The notes under the pieces were generated by a model, which saw only the letters and a list, made by a program, of their open reading frames with translations, ran no database searches and was not told the origin of the DNA. Positions 53,450 through 64,000 of a DNA stretch of 64,000 bases are shown here, one piece after another. Numbering within the stretch: the stretch's first letter is position 1; every line of letters starts with the position of its first letter. A program made the position numbers and the translations under genes. The stretch comes from Taudactylus pleione (taxonomy: Eukaryota; Chordata; Amphibia; Anura; Myobatrachidae): contig JAUIMM010000115.1 of assembly GCA_031769625.1 (NCBI GenBank), forward strand, positions 16,012,501-16,076,500, read 5' to 3'.

Positions 53450-55440
53450 CTGAAACTCTTTCAGAGTACACACTGGAGGATGGGCAACTTAAGTAAAGCA
53501 AAGCCAGTTTGTGTAAGGGACTCCAAATTGCCTCTTTTACCTGCAAGTAGTGAACTGTCTGACATGCCTATTAGGATGCTATCCCTAAAATAATCATTAA
53601 CCATTCTCTGAATGGTGATCGTATCAGATGATGTCACGGTAGACATGTCACTACTTGTAGGCAGTTCTTTCAGACCCGAAAAAATGTGATAAGGTTTTGC
53701 TGACTGATCTGCATCACCAGCAGTGGGTTTCTTAGGAATATTTTTTTTTAATGGCAGCCATAGAAACTGAAGGAGATCTTGCCATGTCACATGCCGCTTG
53801 AGCTAACAATTTTTTCACCAACAGCTCTTTACATTTCTTCAGATTTGTGTCCATCAGAAACAAAGACACAACGTATGACTTAAACCTAGGATCAAGTATG
53901 GTCGCCAAAATATAGTGATCTGATTTCAAGAGATTGATGACCCTAGGATCCTGGTGAAGTGAATGAAGGGCTTGATCTACAAGTCCAACATAATTAGCGG
54001 AATCGTTCAGTTTCAGCTCCTCCTTCAGTTTCTCCAGCTTTTTTTGCTTAAAGTCTGTTTAGGGGAATGACTTAATTCAAGCTGGCAGTGTCTGAACTAA
54101 TTTCACATGTGGCAAGTTCAAAGGGTTTTAGAACCTTGCACAACAATGAAATTATTCTCCACTGTGCTTGACTAAGGTGCATTCCCACTTCTTTCACTAT
54201 GTCATAGGACATTGTGTAGCCTTGGATGGTGTTTTGCTGCTCCTTCATCCTCTGAAGCATATAGAGGGTAGAATTCCACCTAGTTACTACCTCTTGCTTC
54301 AGCTGATGGCAGGGCAAATCAACAGTACTTGCTGGTGCTGCATTCTTTGACATGCAGTTGCTGAATGTCAAAAATGTCCCAAAATTATCTGCCCACCAAG
54401 AGTATCTCCTGCACACTCCTGTAATTTTTAAAGATTTTGCACCACCAAATTAATTATGCGAGCAAAACATGGGATGTGTTCAAATTTGCCCAGATGTAAT
54501 GCTCTCACAATATTGGTAGCATTGTCAGAAATCACAAATCCTGAGAAGAGAAGGGAGCAGCTAGGTGACACTGGACTGATTGTTAAGTTTTTATCCAAAG
54601 TTTCTGAATTTTGCAAACACTTTTCATTAATGCGCTACAAGTGACATAACAGGGAGGAGGTTCCTAGATGGTTAAGGTCCTTACTACTCACTCTTGCTTT
54701 GCAAAGGGTACAAATGGCTTGACAACTGTTGTCCGGATTTGGGAGGTGGATTTTTTTGCCTTTTGCCTTGGCATGACAATGGGCTTTTTCATACCATGAG
54801 CAAGAACTGTTGCCTGATTTACACAAAAAACATCCTCAGCATCAACATCCTCATCATCCTTATTAGAGCCAACTACAGAAATATCCTCCTCATCCTCCTG
54901 GTGCACTTCCACAGAAGCATCCTTGATTTCTATGTCAGCATGTTAACTTGTTCTGCTCATCCCCACATTTGCAGAGGGCACACAAATGGTGGAAGGAGGA
55001 TCCTCTTCAAGTATAGTATTGGAAAGGTCAGGCTCACACATTGCAAACGCGGACACACTTAGACTCTCCTCGGGGATCTGTGACTTTTCTGAGCACACAG
55101 TTGGTTCCTGTGCCTTAATGATTCTCATTTTATTTACACTTCTACAGGGAGAAGGGCTTACATCATCATAAGAGGTAGAAACACTAGTCATAAATAAAGG
55201 TTAAGGCCTTATCCTTTCCTTGCCACTTCGTGTAGTTAATGGCATATTGCCATTTTTTTGTTTCTCTGCAGCTAACTTAGCTTTTGATTTTGTTTTCTTT
55301 AACACTGTAAAACATTGCTTGTTGATTTTACATGCCGTGACTTAAGCCCTTGGGTATCGGCCTCCGTAGATGACGTTGACGGCCTTGTATCATCATCATG
55401 ACTGCTGGCAGCACTAGTATGTGGTTCCTGATCTCCTGAT
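53450..55440 (-). pseudogene. hAT transposase of element C, broken
   Basis: Minus-strand frames in order: SYDDVSPSPCRSVNKMRI and SEKSQIPEESLSVSAFAMCE (55191-54943), an acidic run DDEDVDAEDVFCVNQAT (54912-54820), a BED finger in two frames (CQAICTLCKARVSSKDLNHL, near 54640-54770), SDNATNIVRALHLGKFEHIP (54590-54500), then CFARII where the usual CxxH appears altered. Next come VVTRWNSTLYMLQRMKEQ, QWRIISLLCKVLKPFELATC, HYILATILDPRFKSYVVSLF (53920) and a damaged dimerisation tail near 53465 (FALLKLPILQCVL, where others read LLYLSCPPSSVYSERVF). Deletions and frameshifts make it inactive. It retains the BED finger that B lacks. Confidence 0.85.
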
Positions 55441-55489
55441 TTGATGGTCCTCTATATCAACAAACTTACACTGCGGTTTGACCGGCAGT

Positions 55490-56135
55490 GTCACCGAACA
55501 ATAATAGCATAGCTTGCATACACAATAAAGAAAAAAAGATCTTTTATTTTTTAATTTTTTGTGGAATGCTAACTTTATTTAACTTTTATTTTTTTTTTTA
55601 CTCTGGGGAAGAGGACCCCTGGATGAGGCAGCAGCCTCTTGATGAACAACACAGCAACCCTTTATGGACAACAAAGCACCCCTGCAGAGTACAGACGGAC
55701 CACCTGCAGAGTCAAAAATACATGGATGATAAACTGCGGTCTGGCCAGCAGTGTCACAGAACAATAAGAACGTAGCTACTACTAGAAGTAGCACACACAC
55801 ACACAAAAATCAAAACAGATCTTTTCTTATTTTTTGTGGAATGATTTTATTTTACTTTTATTTATTTAACACTGGGGAAGAGCACCCTGGAAGAGGCAGC
55901 AGCCCCTTTATGAACAACACAGCACCCCTTTATAGACAACAAAGCCCCCCTGCGGAGTGCGGACTGACCAACTACAGTCTGGCCGGCAGTGTCACAGAAC
56001 AATAATAGCGTAGCTACTAGCTATAGTAACACACACACAAAAAAAATCAAAACAGATCCTCTTTTTTGTGGAATGATAATTTTATTTAACTTTTATTTTT
56101 TTAACACTAGGGAAGAGCACCCCTGGATTGATAAA
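55490..56135 (-). repeat. 5' leader tandem array of element C
   Basis: Three units, at 55601, 55870 and 56104, each start with CTCTGGGGAAGAG or ACTRGGGAAGAGCAC, and the first two continue through GAGGCAGCAGCC, AACAACACAGCA and ATAAACTGCGGTCTGG or CTACAGTCTGGCC, ending CAGAACAATA. Period about 235-270 bp. Same family as the arrays in A and B. Confidence 0.75.
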
Positions 56136-56325
56136 GCACCCCTGGACGACACAGCACAGAATCCAAAACCTGGGAGAATCCGATAGCGAGAGGATGACGA
56201 TTGGCCCCGTTTTCGGATCCGAGTCAGGCGGGTAAGCCGAGGCGGACTCGGATCCGAGATTGGATTGCGAAGTTCGGGCGGGTCTGGTTCTCTGAGAACC
56301 GGGCCCGCTCATCTCTAATTTCCAC

Positions 56326-57471
56326 AACATTTGGAAAGTGACAGGTTACCAACTGTGGTCTAGAGATCATGCAGTTACACAATGTTAAAAATAATAATGA
56401 TCACACAACTAAATACAAACAATTCTGAACTGGTACACACCAAAGCAGTGCTACAATTTCAGGTTTAGGTTTTTATTATTGTGGTTATTGCAAAAGCAGG
56501 TCTATGTTTCTGAACTTGGTTGACCTCCAGCTGTTTACAGCCATGAGTTACAAAAGTACATCTGTGGATTTTGAGTTCTTTACTAAAAGACTGATTACTG
56601 TAAATACTGTTATAAACACCAGCAATAAGGCAATGACCTGACAATGCTCTAATTCTCTTTAATAACTAATGTAGTGGCCAGACAAGCATACATTTTCATT
56701 TTATCATAAATCCTATAGTTCTTTACAGTCACAGAGATAAAGAGAACAGTTAACTAATAAAGTAACATAAAATATATACTGTACATGGGTCATTTAGGGG
56801 CATTTTAGTAGCGAGGTTCAGTCGGAACCTTGCATAATGTCCAGCTGCACACATTTCTTTGCTTACCCCTCTATAGGACAAAAAACAATTAGCGAGGTAT
56901 AATTTCCCATAGAGTGCTATCATGCAAGGTTTGAATATGGACATTAAAGTTCTTCTGCCAATACCTGCTTTTAATGTTAAACTTATTTTCTTACCATTAA
57001 AAGTCACACTGTTACTATCAACCTTATATTTTTCCATAAAATAAGATTACAGTATGTGAACTCTGTAGCAGTCTAGGTGACAGATATGCATATAAACAAG
57101 GTTTACTATATTGCAAAGTCCAATGTGTTTCCAACTCTGCATGCAGCATTGACTTCATATTTCACATTGAGATGTACTGTAAACAGGCAGAATTGACTCA
57201 TAAGGATAAATTGTCCTTGTGGCAGATACGCAGTTTGGTGATGATTTGGATGCAGTGATCTTGGCCCTGACCAATGTTCAAATGTAAATGGACATTATAT
57301 GTAATATCCACTGACATATTAATTTACTTTTAATAATACTTATTTGACATCCAATAAGGTCAACAGAAGTTCTGAAATGTAATTGTATTGATTAAAGATT
57401 TAGATTTCACTCTTTGCCTTTTTACATAAAATATTAGTATTTTGCCTATTCTGAGTAACTGCTATGGAAAT
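56326..57471. other. AT-rich spacer
   Basis: No gene, repeat or transposon end recognised. Confidence 0.4.
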
Positions 57472-57474
57472 ATA

Positions 57475-58071
57475 GGGCCTGATTCAGAGCCGTTCGCTAT
57501 TTGTGGTCGTTCGTTCAAAAACAAGGGGTGGCTATTCAAATGATCCGTTCGCAAATTGCAGTCTGTTCCCACCTCTAAGTCTGAACAAGCGAGCAAAACA
57601 TACGCTCGTTTTTTGGATAAAAACGCCCCCTGGCCGCACGCACCATACGTCATGTCCGCTATTTATTAGATTAATCGAGTACATCGTACAGCGTATGAAC
57701 TGCTCGCTATTCTTGTGGTTGGTGTTTTCAACCGCTATTTTGCGAGCAGTTCTGAGTTAAAAAAAACCAAGTGATGTGGTCAATGACGCTGCTGTATTAA
57801 TTATGCACTCCCTTAAAACGCCCGTTTTGACCTTTAAGCACGCCTGCGTTCGGATCTCCACTACCCGTTTTCAAGCACCTTCCCGTTACCACCCACATAT
57901 GCCTCATTCTGTCACTCAAAATAGCAGGCCCTCGCTATATTGCGTACCAACGATTTTCGGCCGCACTGACTGGTTCGCGCATGCGTACTAAAAACCGTAC
58001 GCATGCGCAGATGTGCGAACATCGCTCGGAACGAGCGTACTGCCGCTAGCGAGTTGCTCTGAATGAGGGCC
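57475..58071. mobile_element. Foldback element, diverged subfamily
   Basis: Ends GGGCCTGATTCAGAGCCGTTCG and GCTCTGAATGAGGGCC. The flanks ATA and TTA match at two of three bases. The interior has CGAACGAGCG-type and GCATGCGCAG words but lacks the GATGGTCGCGATGG palindromes of the 5525 and 42503 copies. No coding sequence. Confidence 0.75.
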
Positions 58072-58696
58072 TTAATCTTGCTTTCATCAGACAACTGGTG
58101 TACATTTTTTTTTTACATTTTTCCATGGTAAATGCATTGAGTCATTTGTGAGCTACTCCATATAAAGGTCCCCAGGGCATGTCAATTTTCACATGTCTTT
58201 AATAAATCTTTTGCTGCTAAGAAATTGAGTCACATGCTTCCTGATAACTTAGAACACTTAATTGGTAAGTCTCTATTGTATTTAATTTCCTGTTACTTCT
58301 TGCATGGTTGAAACAATCTGTTTTAGTACCGAGTACTAGAAGCCTGGTTAATAAATGTGATTAATTTTGTCATTATTTATATAACAAGCAACAGAAATAG
58401 AGCATCATCGGGTACAAATGGTCAATTACACTGTCCTTCTTGGCATTCTTGTAAAAGCTAATTATACAGTTTGTGATTCTGGATGAATGCCTGCTTTCTA
58501 GATGGATGAATGTCAGCAAGAATATACAGTAACTCATTGTGTTTTTAGCAAGGAACATATAATAGTATTAAGATAGCTATAAAAGAGTTCTACAACATTT
58601 AAAATATTTTTTATTTACTTATAGTACATCTGTACCATTGTATTAACCTCTACCATCCACAAATGTATAGTTGCCTATTTTTCAAACCAGAGGGTT
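58072..58696. other. AT-rich spacer
   Basis: Nothing recognised. Confidence 0.4.
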
Positions 58697-58704
58697 GTTC
58701 CATG

Positions 58705-59376
58705 CAGTGTTAATTTTGACAATGATTTAAAATTTAGTTTTAGTCTTAGTCGCTTATTTAAAATTTTAATTGGTGTAAAGTCACATTTTAGTCTCTTATT
58801 TTGCTTTGATGTAGTCATTAGACTTCAAATTTCATTTTAGTCTAATTTTAGTTAATGTTTTAGTCATAATTTTTGCAAACAGTTTAATGACACTGTAATG
58901 GATTTTACTGAAGAACTTTTCTCTTGAGTACTTGAAGTCAGCATACTGTACCTTTAACTATGTGTTTAGTAATCTAGGCTCTGTAGGCGAGAATGTGCTA
59001 CATACTGATTTACTGTAGTACTCCTCCCATATATCATGTACAAATGAATGCCTTAAATTTGTTAGAACAAGTGCAATACACAATCATATTTTCTTCACAC
59101 AGGTCATATTCATTTTTAGCAAATATCCAGAACACATACTTGTTCTATAAAACTTTAAAATAAAACTACTTCAAAATAAGACTGTAGTATCAGTGTTAAT
59201 TTTGGCAAGGATTTTGAATTTAGTCTTAGTTGCTTATTTAAAATTGAACACAGATTTCATCATCATTTTCATTATTAAAACATTTATATTACCGTTATCG
59301 TTACAATTTAGTCCTCAAAAAAAATGTCATCAACAATTACTTTTAGTCAAAATTTTATTTGACAAAATTAACACTG
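58705..59376. mobile_element. hAT-type MITE, 8-bp duplication GTTCCATG
   Basis: Starts CAGTGTTAATTTTGACAATG and ends TTTGACAAAATTAACACTG. The exact duplication GTTCCATG lies at 58697-58704 and 59377-59384. A second start, CAGTGTTAATTTTGGCAAGG, sits inside at 59191, followed by the same TTTAGTCTTAGTYGCTTATT text, so the left end is duplicated within the element. The ends match a hAT MITE group common in vertebrates (recollection). Confidence 0.85.
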
Positions 59377-59384
59377 GTTCCATG

Positions 59385-60796
59385 AAGATGAGAGTAGACG
59401 GGACAAAACTTGCATAATAACTGCAACCCAACACAGCATGGTAATGCTGATCATGCAATCATGCCATGGTGGGTGGAGAGTGTGACACAAATTGCTTAAT
59501 TATGTTGGGTTTAGTTCATCTTTTATCTGGAGAATGACAGACTTTCTTTGGAACCTGGGAGTTCGATCACCATTTTACAAGTCTCCCAGACATTCCAGAG
59601 CAGGCAAATGTGAACAAATGCATTGATATTTGTTTACTGTTTGTTAGAATTTGCATCTGATTAGTTTATTAACCTTTCTTAAGATCCGTTAAAAATGATC
59701 CATACTATAATTTAATATTCTTTTCTTAAATAGGTTTATACACATTTTTGGCACATCAGTGGTGTTGATTGATAAATTATGCCCATTATTTTATGTTCTC
59801 ATGTAAAAGCTAAATTTTATTGTGCAGGATGATGAACCAGGACTCAGTATACACTTAAAATTAATTTCTATTATTGTAATAAGAATATGAAACTATATTT
59901 TCCTAAAAAACAATTGTTCAATAGTGGCATGTAATGACATGTAATAAATACAGTCCCTATGTCCCCTCAATCTACTGATTCATTTGAAACATAAAAGAGG
60001 CTAAACTAAGCAGTTTCAGAATAAAAATGGAAAAGTATAAATTAAATAGGTTAGTCCAAATGTAAAAGTAATAATTATTGAAGGTCCTAAATTGTAATTA
60101 GGCTGGACTTTGTAGAGATGTTTTCCCTTTTTACACCTTGAGAATGTCTTGTTGAACTTGAAATTCTGCAAAAGTAACCACAGACAGCTGTAATGACAGT
60201 CTCAAAAACCGTAATGTGGGCATTCTGCTTGCTATGTGTCAGATAGATGGGCGCTATTGTGCAAAATAAATACTTTGCGCAGCTGTATATTTTGTGGACT
60301 GTAAATGACCTTTTGTGCATTGTTTCCAATTAAATTATAGGCCACTTTATATGTTCTTATGATCCAAATTCTAATTCTAAATGCCAGAATACATTAAAAA
60401 GTTATTATTTTAGTACATTGTTAATTTTCAGAATGTTATTTAATTAAAATATATTTAACAGGATGCACTAATCAACAGAATAAGGACATAGTTAAATTTT
60501 CTGCAGTGTCTACTTTTACAGATATAACAGAAATCAAGTTGAATTATTCTTACTAGACTGACAACAGCTTTAAAACACATCATCCCTTTTAATAACAAAT
60601 ACATTCCTTTGGCTTTCACAATTTACAAGAACATTCGCGGACTTCAATTCCACCTGAACCAAATGCCAATTACTTGAGGATTGTACATATTAACACATAA
60701 ATATAGAACCATTGCAATTCCATGCTCTTGAGGGATATACCTGTGAATGAAATAATGTTACTTATATTATATTGCCTCTGTGCTAGACAGCATTAC
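59385..60796. other. AT-rich spacer
   Basis: No gene or transposon end recognised. CCTGGGAGTTCGATC and GTCTCCCAGACATTCCAGAG at 59550-59602 echo the block at 5200. Confidence 0.4.
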
Positions 60797-60864
60797 TTTG
60801 CTTCTTCTAAAATATAAGTTTAAATTAATATTTGCTTCTTCTAAAATATAAGTTTAAATTAATA
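60797..60864 (+). repeat. Perfect 34-bp tandem duplication
   Basis: Two identical units beginning TTTGCTTCTTCTAAAATATA and ending AAATTAATA, back to back. The lack of differences indicates a recent event or an assembly artefact. Confidence 0.9.
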
Positions 60865-60888
60865 TTTTAATGTAATAATGGATATTAT

Positions 60889-62135
60889 CAGTGGCGGGCT
60901 GGGCCGGGGGACAGGGTGCCATGTGCCCCCCGGGCCGCAGCGGCATGTGGGCCGCGGGCAGGTGCAGTCTGTGTCACTGTGACACAGACTGCACCGCGTG
61001 TGCAGCGCTGACTGGACGGAGTTCGGTCAGCGCTACACTGACAAACACACAGCCGCCGGCTCCGGCAGCTGTGTGTTTGTTGTAAGCAGCAGCCAATGAG
61101 AGTCTGTCAGACTCTCATTAGCTGCTGCGCCCACTGCGGGAGCCACTCCATCTTCCGGCTCCCGCAGTGGGCAATGGGAGAGACGTCATAATGTCATATG
61201 ACGTCTCTCCCATAATGCAGAGCGGCCCAGCCCGGGAGGACAGACGGAGGAGCAGATGGCGGCGGCGGGAGTGGGGATTCAGGTACGTTTTTTTTTTCAT
61301 TTTGTTTTTTATATTATGTGTGTCTACTGGAGGGGTCTGGCACTACTGGGGGCACTATAAAGGGGGGGACTACTACTACTGGGGGCATTACAAGTGGGCT
61401 GGGGGACTACTACTACTGGGGGCACTACAAGGGGGAGGGGACTACTACTACTGGGGGCACTATAAGGGGACTACTACTACTGGGGGCACTACAAGGGGGG
61501 TGGGGGACTACTACTACTGGGGACACTACAAGGGGGGACTACTACTACTGGGGGCACTACAAGGGGGAGGGGACTACTACTACTGGGGGCACTATAAGAG
61601 GACTACTACTACTACTACTGGGGACACTACAAGGGGGGTGAAGGACTACTACTACTGGGGACACTACAAGGGGGGGATTACTACTACTGGGGACACTACA
61701 AGGGGAGGACTACTACTGGGGGCACTACAGGGGGGGACTACTACTACAAGGGGGGACTACTACTAATGGGGGCACTACAAAGGGGGGGACTACTACTACA
61801 GGGGGAACTGCAAAGGGGGGGACTACTACTACTGGGGGCACTACAAAGGGGGGGGACTACTACTACTGGGGGCACTACAAGGGGGGGACTACTACTGGGG
61901 GCACTACTGAAGGCCTGCATAAGGGTGTTCTCTCCTGTGGCGCACGGGGGCACTGCATATGGGCAATTTTTACCTTACATTAATCCCATATGGACCCTCC
62001 TCCTCCCTGGAACACTTGAGGTGGGGGGCGCCGTAGCACGCATATTCTTCTGACACCATGGCTACACGCTACTCCTCTGCCAGGGCCGCCTGCATGCATT
62101 TTCCCCCCAGGCTAAAAGTTGCCAGCCAGCCCCTG
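60889..62135. mobile_element. hAT-type element with VNTR, GATATTAT duplication
   Basis: Begins CAGTGGCGGGCTGGGCCGG and ends GCCAGCCAGCCCCTG (complement CAGGGGCTGGCTGGC). The exact duplication GATATTAT lies at 60881-60888 and 62136-62143. The body holds stacked hairpins: GAGAGTCTGTCAGACTCTC, GCGGGAGCC ... GGCTCCCGC, GGGAGAGACGTCATA ... TGACGTCTCTCCC, followed by the VNTR. Related in design to the elements at 39737 and 40348. No transposase. Confidence 0.82.
61330..61910 (+). repeat. G-rich VNTR, about 31-bp unit, roughly 17 copies
   Basis: Units of the form GGGGGACTACTACTACTG then GGGGGCACTACAAG vary in the number of CTA triplets and G residues. The plus-strand open frame (61167-61766) rich in Tyr-Trp-His-Gly is an artefact of the array. 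Confidence 0.88.
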
Positions 62136-62143
62136 GATATTAT

Positions 62144-62999
62144 TCTTTGTCAATTGTTTAAGACAAAAACTGTTGCTAATCCCTGGGAGCGTGGTAACGT
62201 GGGAGCGTGGTACCAGATAACCACGTACTGTAAATTAAATATTGCACCATGCGTGAGTGGACACACACTAAATTGAGTAGCCAGACAGTGAATGGTTGTC
62301 AGCATACTGATTAGTGGATGGTTAGAGCTATCCAACAATCAGAGTACTGACAGCCATTCACTGTATGGCACTATGTGGAGAGACGGTGTGGGATCACAGG
62401 AGGGGTAAGTTATGATTATTAAAATTTGGGTCTAATTTTTTTTAATATGTGGGCGGGAAGAGGATTGTCATATCTAGGGTCTGCTTTTATTAATTGGGGA
62501 GAGGGAGCAGTGGGTGTCTGCTCTGGGTTATGATTTTATTAATGGGGCGATCAGTGTATGTCTGATCTGGGGTCTCAATTTATGAATGGAGATGAGGGGG
62601 CAGTGGGTGTCCGATCATAGGGGCTCCAGTGCATTGCTTTTCCCAGAGCCTACAATGCTGTTAAGATGGCCCTACACTGATCTACCACTCTTTCCCTCCC
62701 TCAAGACAGCAGTCAACCTAGGAAAAACAACTGGCAATCACTGCCACAACAATTAGAATGGAGGGAGGGTGGTAAAGAATCAGCACTCAAGAGGCCCAAC
62801 CCTGTATAGACTAGGCTAATAAAGCCACCTATCAACCACCCACACAACAATAAATCTAATTGGACCTTACAGCTAGTCAACTGCCTTGTCACCCCAAACA
62901 CACAACCAATAAGTGGCATCAGATAAAATCTGCTCCAGCCTCAAGGTTTAACATCTTCAGGATTAAAGACAACATTCTGGTATACTAATCCTCTTAACA
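62144..62999. other. Non-coding, with one hairpin
   Basis: CCAGACAGTGAATGGTTGTC near 62280 pairs with GACAGCCATTCACTGTATGG near 62350, with loosely paired sequence between: a small palindromic element. The remainder has no recognisable feature. Confidence 0.45.
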
Positions 63000-64000
63000 G
63001 CTGATGATGCTTTGTGACCTCTGTTATATTGTATCGACAAAACTTTTCAAAACATAACTCTTAGAATTAATAAAGGCAGGAAACTTAAATTATGGTGAAA
63101 AAAGTCATCGTTTATTGATAACAAACAAGTAAAAATGTATGCTGGCAAAGAAAGAATGGCTAACAATCAGGTAATACTAATGTGATGGGACTTTAACATG
63201 CATTGGGTGTAGCAGTATGTTCAGGTGCCATCGAGGTGCATCTATTGACATGGTATCCACTCTCCTTCAATTTGCACAAATAGTGTCTCACCCTGAAAGA
63301 TGATGTCCTTTACTGTAAAAACAAAGTACACTTAACAATTACACAACAATAGCTCCTGACCTGCTGTTCTTTTTCATCAAAGCTAGGCTTTCACACAGGA
63401 GCAACAGAGTTGCCATAATACACCTGAAATTCACTAAACCGTTACCACTCTAACTAATCCATCGAAAAATCCCCCATTGCATTAACCTTATGCCTTGCTT
63501 TATCAATTGCTGTACCACCTTGCCGCAATGCCAAAAATGTCTTGGCATTGTGTCTAACCAAATATCTTACACAAGAGTCAATCCTCCACAAGTAGTTCGA
63601 GGTAATTTATCATGGATGTCCATGGATGTTTTTTTACCAAGGCCATTGCCCCCTAAATGCATCACTAAGAACATAGGAATCCAAAAGCACTTGTTGGTCC
63701 ATAACAACAATCTATCCTAAAAGACATCCAAACTCAGATATCGAAAACTCATACATACCCCTTTAGTCGCTGGAAAAAGAGGCATGTCTACTATTTATCA
63801 CCTGATACCTAGCCCATACAAATTGCATTTTATAGAAACACAATATTAGTCTAAATGGCCCAAACCTTGATACAAAGAACACTTTACCTCTGATCAAATT
63901 TTGGAAATTTTGCTGACCTGCATCAGAGGCATAAATGGGGCTGTCTGGGGTAGAAGCATTAGATGCGGAGGTAATCCGCTGATGAAACATGCAAATTACC
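63000..64000 (-). other. Unassigned; possible unidentified coding remnant
   Basis: Minus-strand frame 63990-63763 starts MFHQRITSASNASTP and reads GKVFFVSRFGPFRLILCFYK; further minus-strand text near 63560-63480 reads KTFLALRQGGTAIDKA in one frame. I do not recognise the family. The continuity is poor, so it may be a retroelement or transposon fragment running off the window edge, or chance open frames. Confidence 0.25.

Larger units (their letters stand above)
52135..56317 (-). mobile_element. hAT transposon C, end to end
   Basis: Begins TAGGGATGTGTGCCAACCCC and ends CGGGCCCGCTCATCTCTA. The flanks are a perfect 8-bp duplication ATTTCCAC (52127-52134 and 56318-56325). Length 4183 bp, with the transposase on the minus strand. 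Same organisation as B: 3' direct repeats of GTTTTGGATCTG-like words at the left, a hairpin CAAACCAATCACTTCAGC / GCTGAAATTATTGGTTTG, the transposase, a leader array, then the GTTCTCTGAGAAC palindrome. The intact duplication shows it has not been disturbed by nesting, so it is the best reference copy. Confidence 0.92.

Noticed and set aside
61167..61766. Open frame of 199 residues rich in Tyr, Trp, His and Gly
   Set aside because: It lies almost wholly in the G-rich VNTR; its periodic peptide simply mirrors the 31-bp unit, and all neighbouring frames are equally open.

Overview
The window looks like a repeat-dense intergenic or intronic stretch of a large vertebrate genome, most likely a frog or toad (Anura). 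Grounds: AT-rich spacer DNA, many CpG-rich foldback elements with GGGCCTGATTCAGA ends, hAT, Tigger, CR1-like and L1-like remnants, ERV-like LTRs, a Ty3/gypsy chromodomain remnant, and no bacterial-type gene layout. The anuran placement rests on my recollection of amphibian repeat styles and was not checked by a search. I found no convincing host exon, no intact gene and no structured RNA gene apart from one tRNA-derived SINE-like head.

Layout. 1-5.5 kb: a tRNA-like Pol III unit, degenerate tandem DNA and a MITE nested in a MITE. 5.5-13.5 kb: three foldback elements with 3-bp target duplications, an ERV-like LTR, a gypsy chromodomain remnant and a telomere-motif element. 13.5-15.6 kb: a decayed hAT transposase. 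15.8-18.5 kb: an L1-type 3' end split by a 1-kb insertion. 18.6-19.8 kb: a second copy of the LTR. 20.6-21.6 kb: a MITE carrying a 52-bp minisatellite. 22.9-24.8 kb: a Tigger-like MITE abutting a CR1-like reverse transcriptase fragment. 25-28 kb: telomere-motif elements and two hAT MITEs with exact 8-bp duplications. 30.1-38.9 kb: two 4-5 kb hAT transposons of one family, one inserted 17 bp inside the end of the other, with a foldback element inside the inner one. 39.4-42.4 kb: a four-level nest of elements, every level supported by its target duplication. 42.5-46.6 kb: more foldbacks and a 22-bp minisatellite. 47.9-48.5 kb: another hAT remnant. 52.1-56.3 kb: a third end-to-end hAT copy with a perfect 8-bp duplication. 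57.5-62.1 kb: a foldback, a hAT MITE and a MITE with a G-rich VNTR. The rest is AT-rich sequence with no recognisable feature.

The main result is a reconstructable family of hAT transposons (copies at 30133-34258, 30116-38947 and 52135-56317, with further remnants near 13.6-15.6 kb and 47.9-48.5 kb). It has asymmetric ends, a tandem-repeat 5' leader, an acidic N-terminal region and BED zinc fingers. One copy carries two BED fingers and has lost the catalytic domain. All copies are broken, so nothing here looks able to move by itself. The target duplications give a readable insertion order in both nests.
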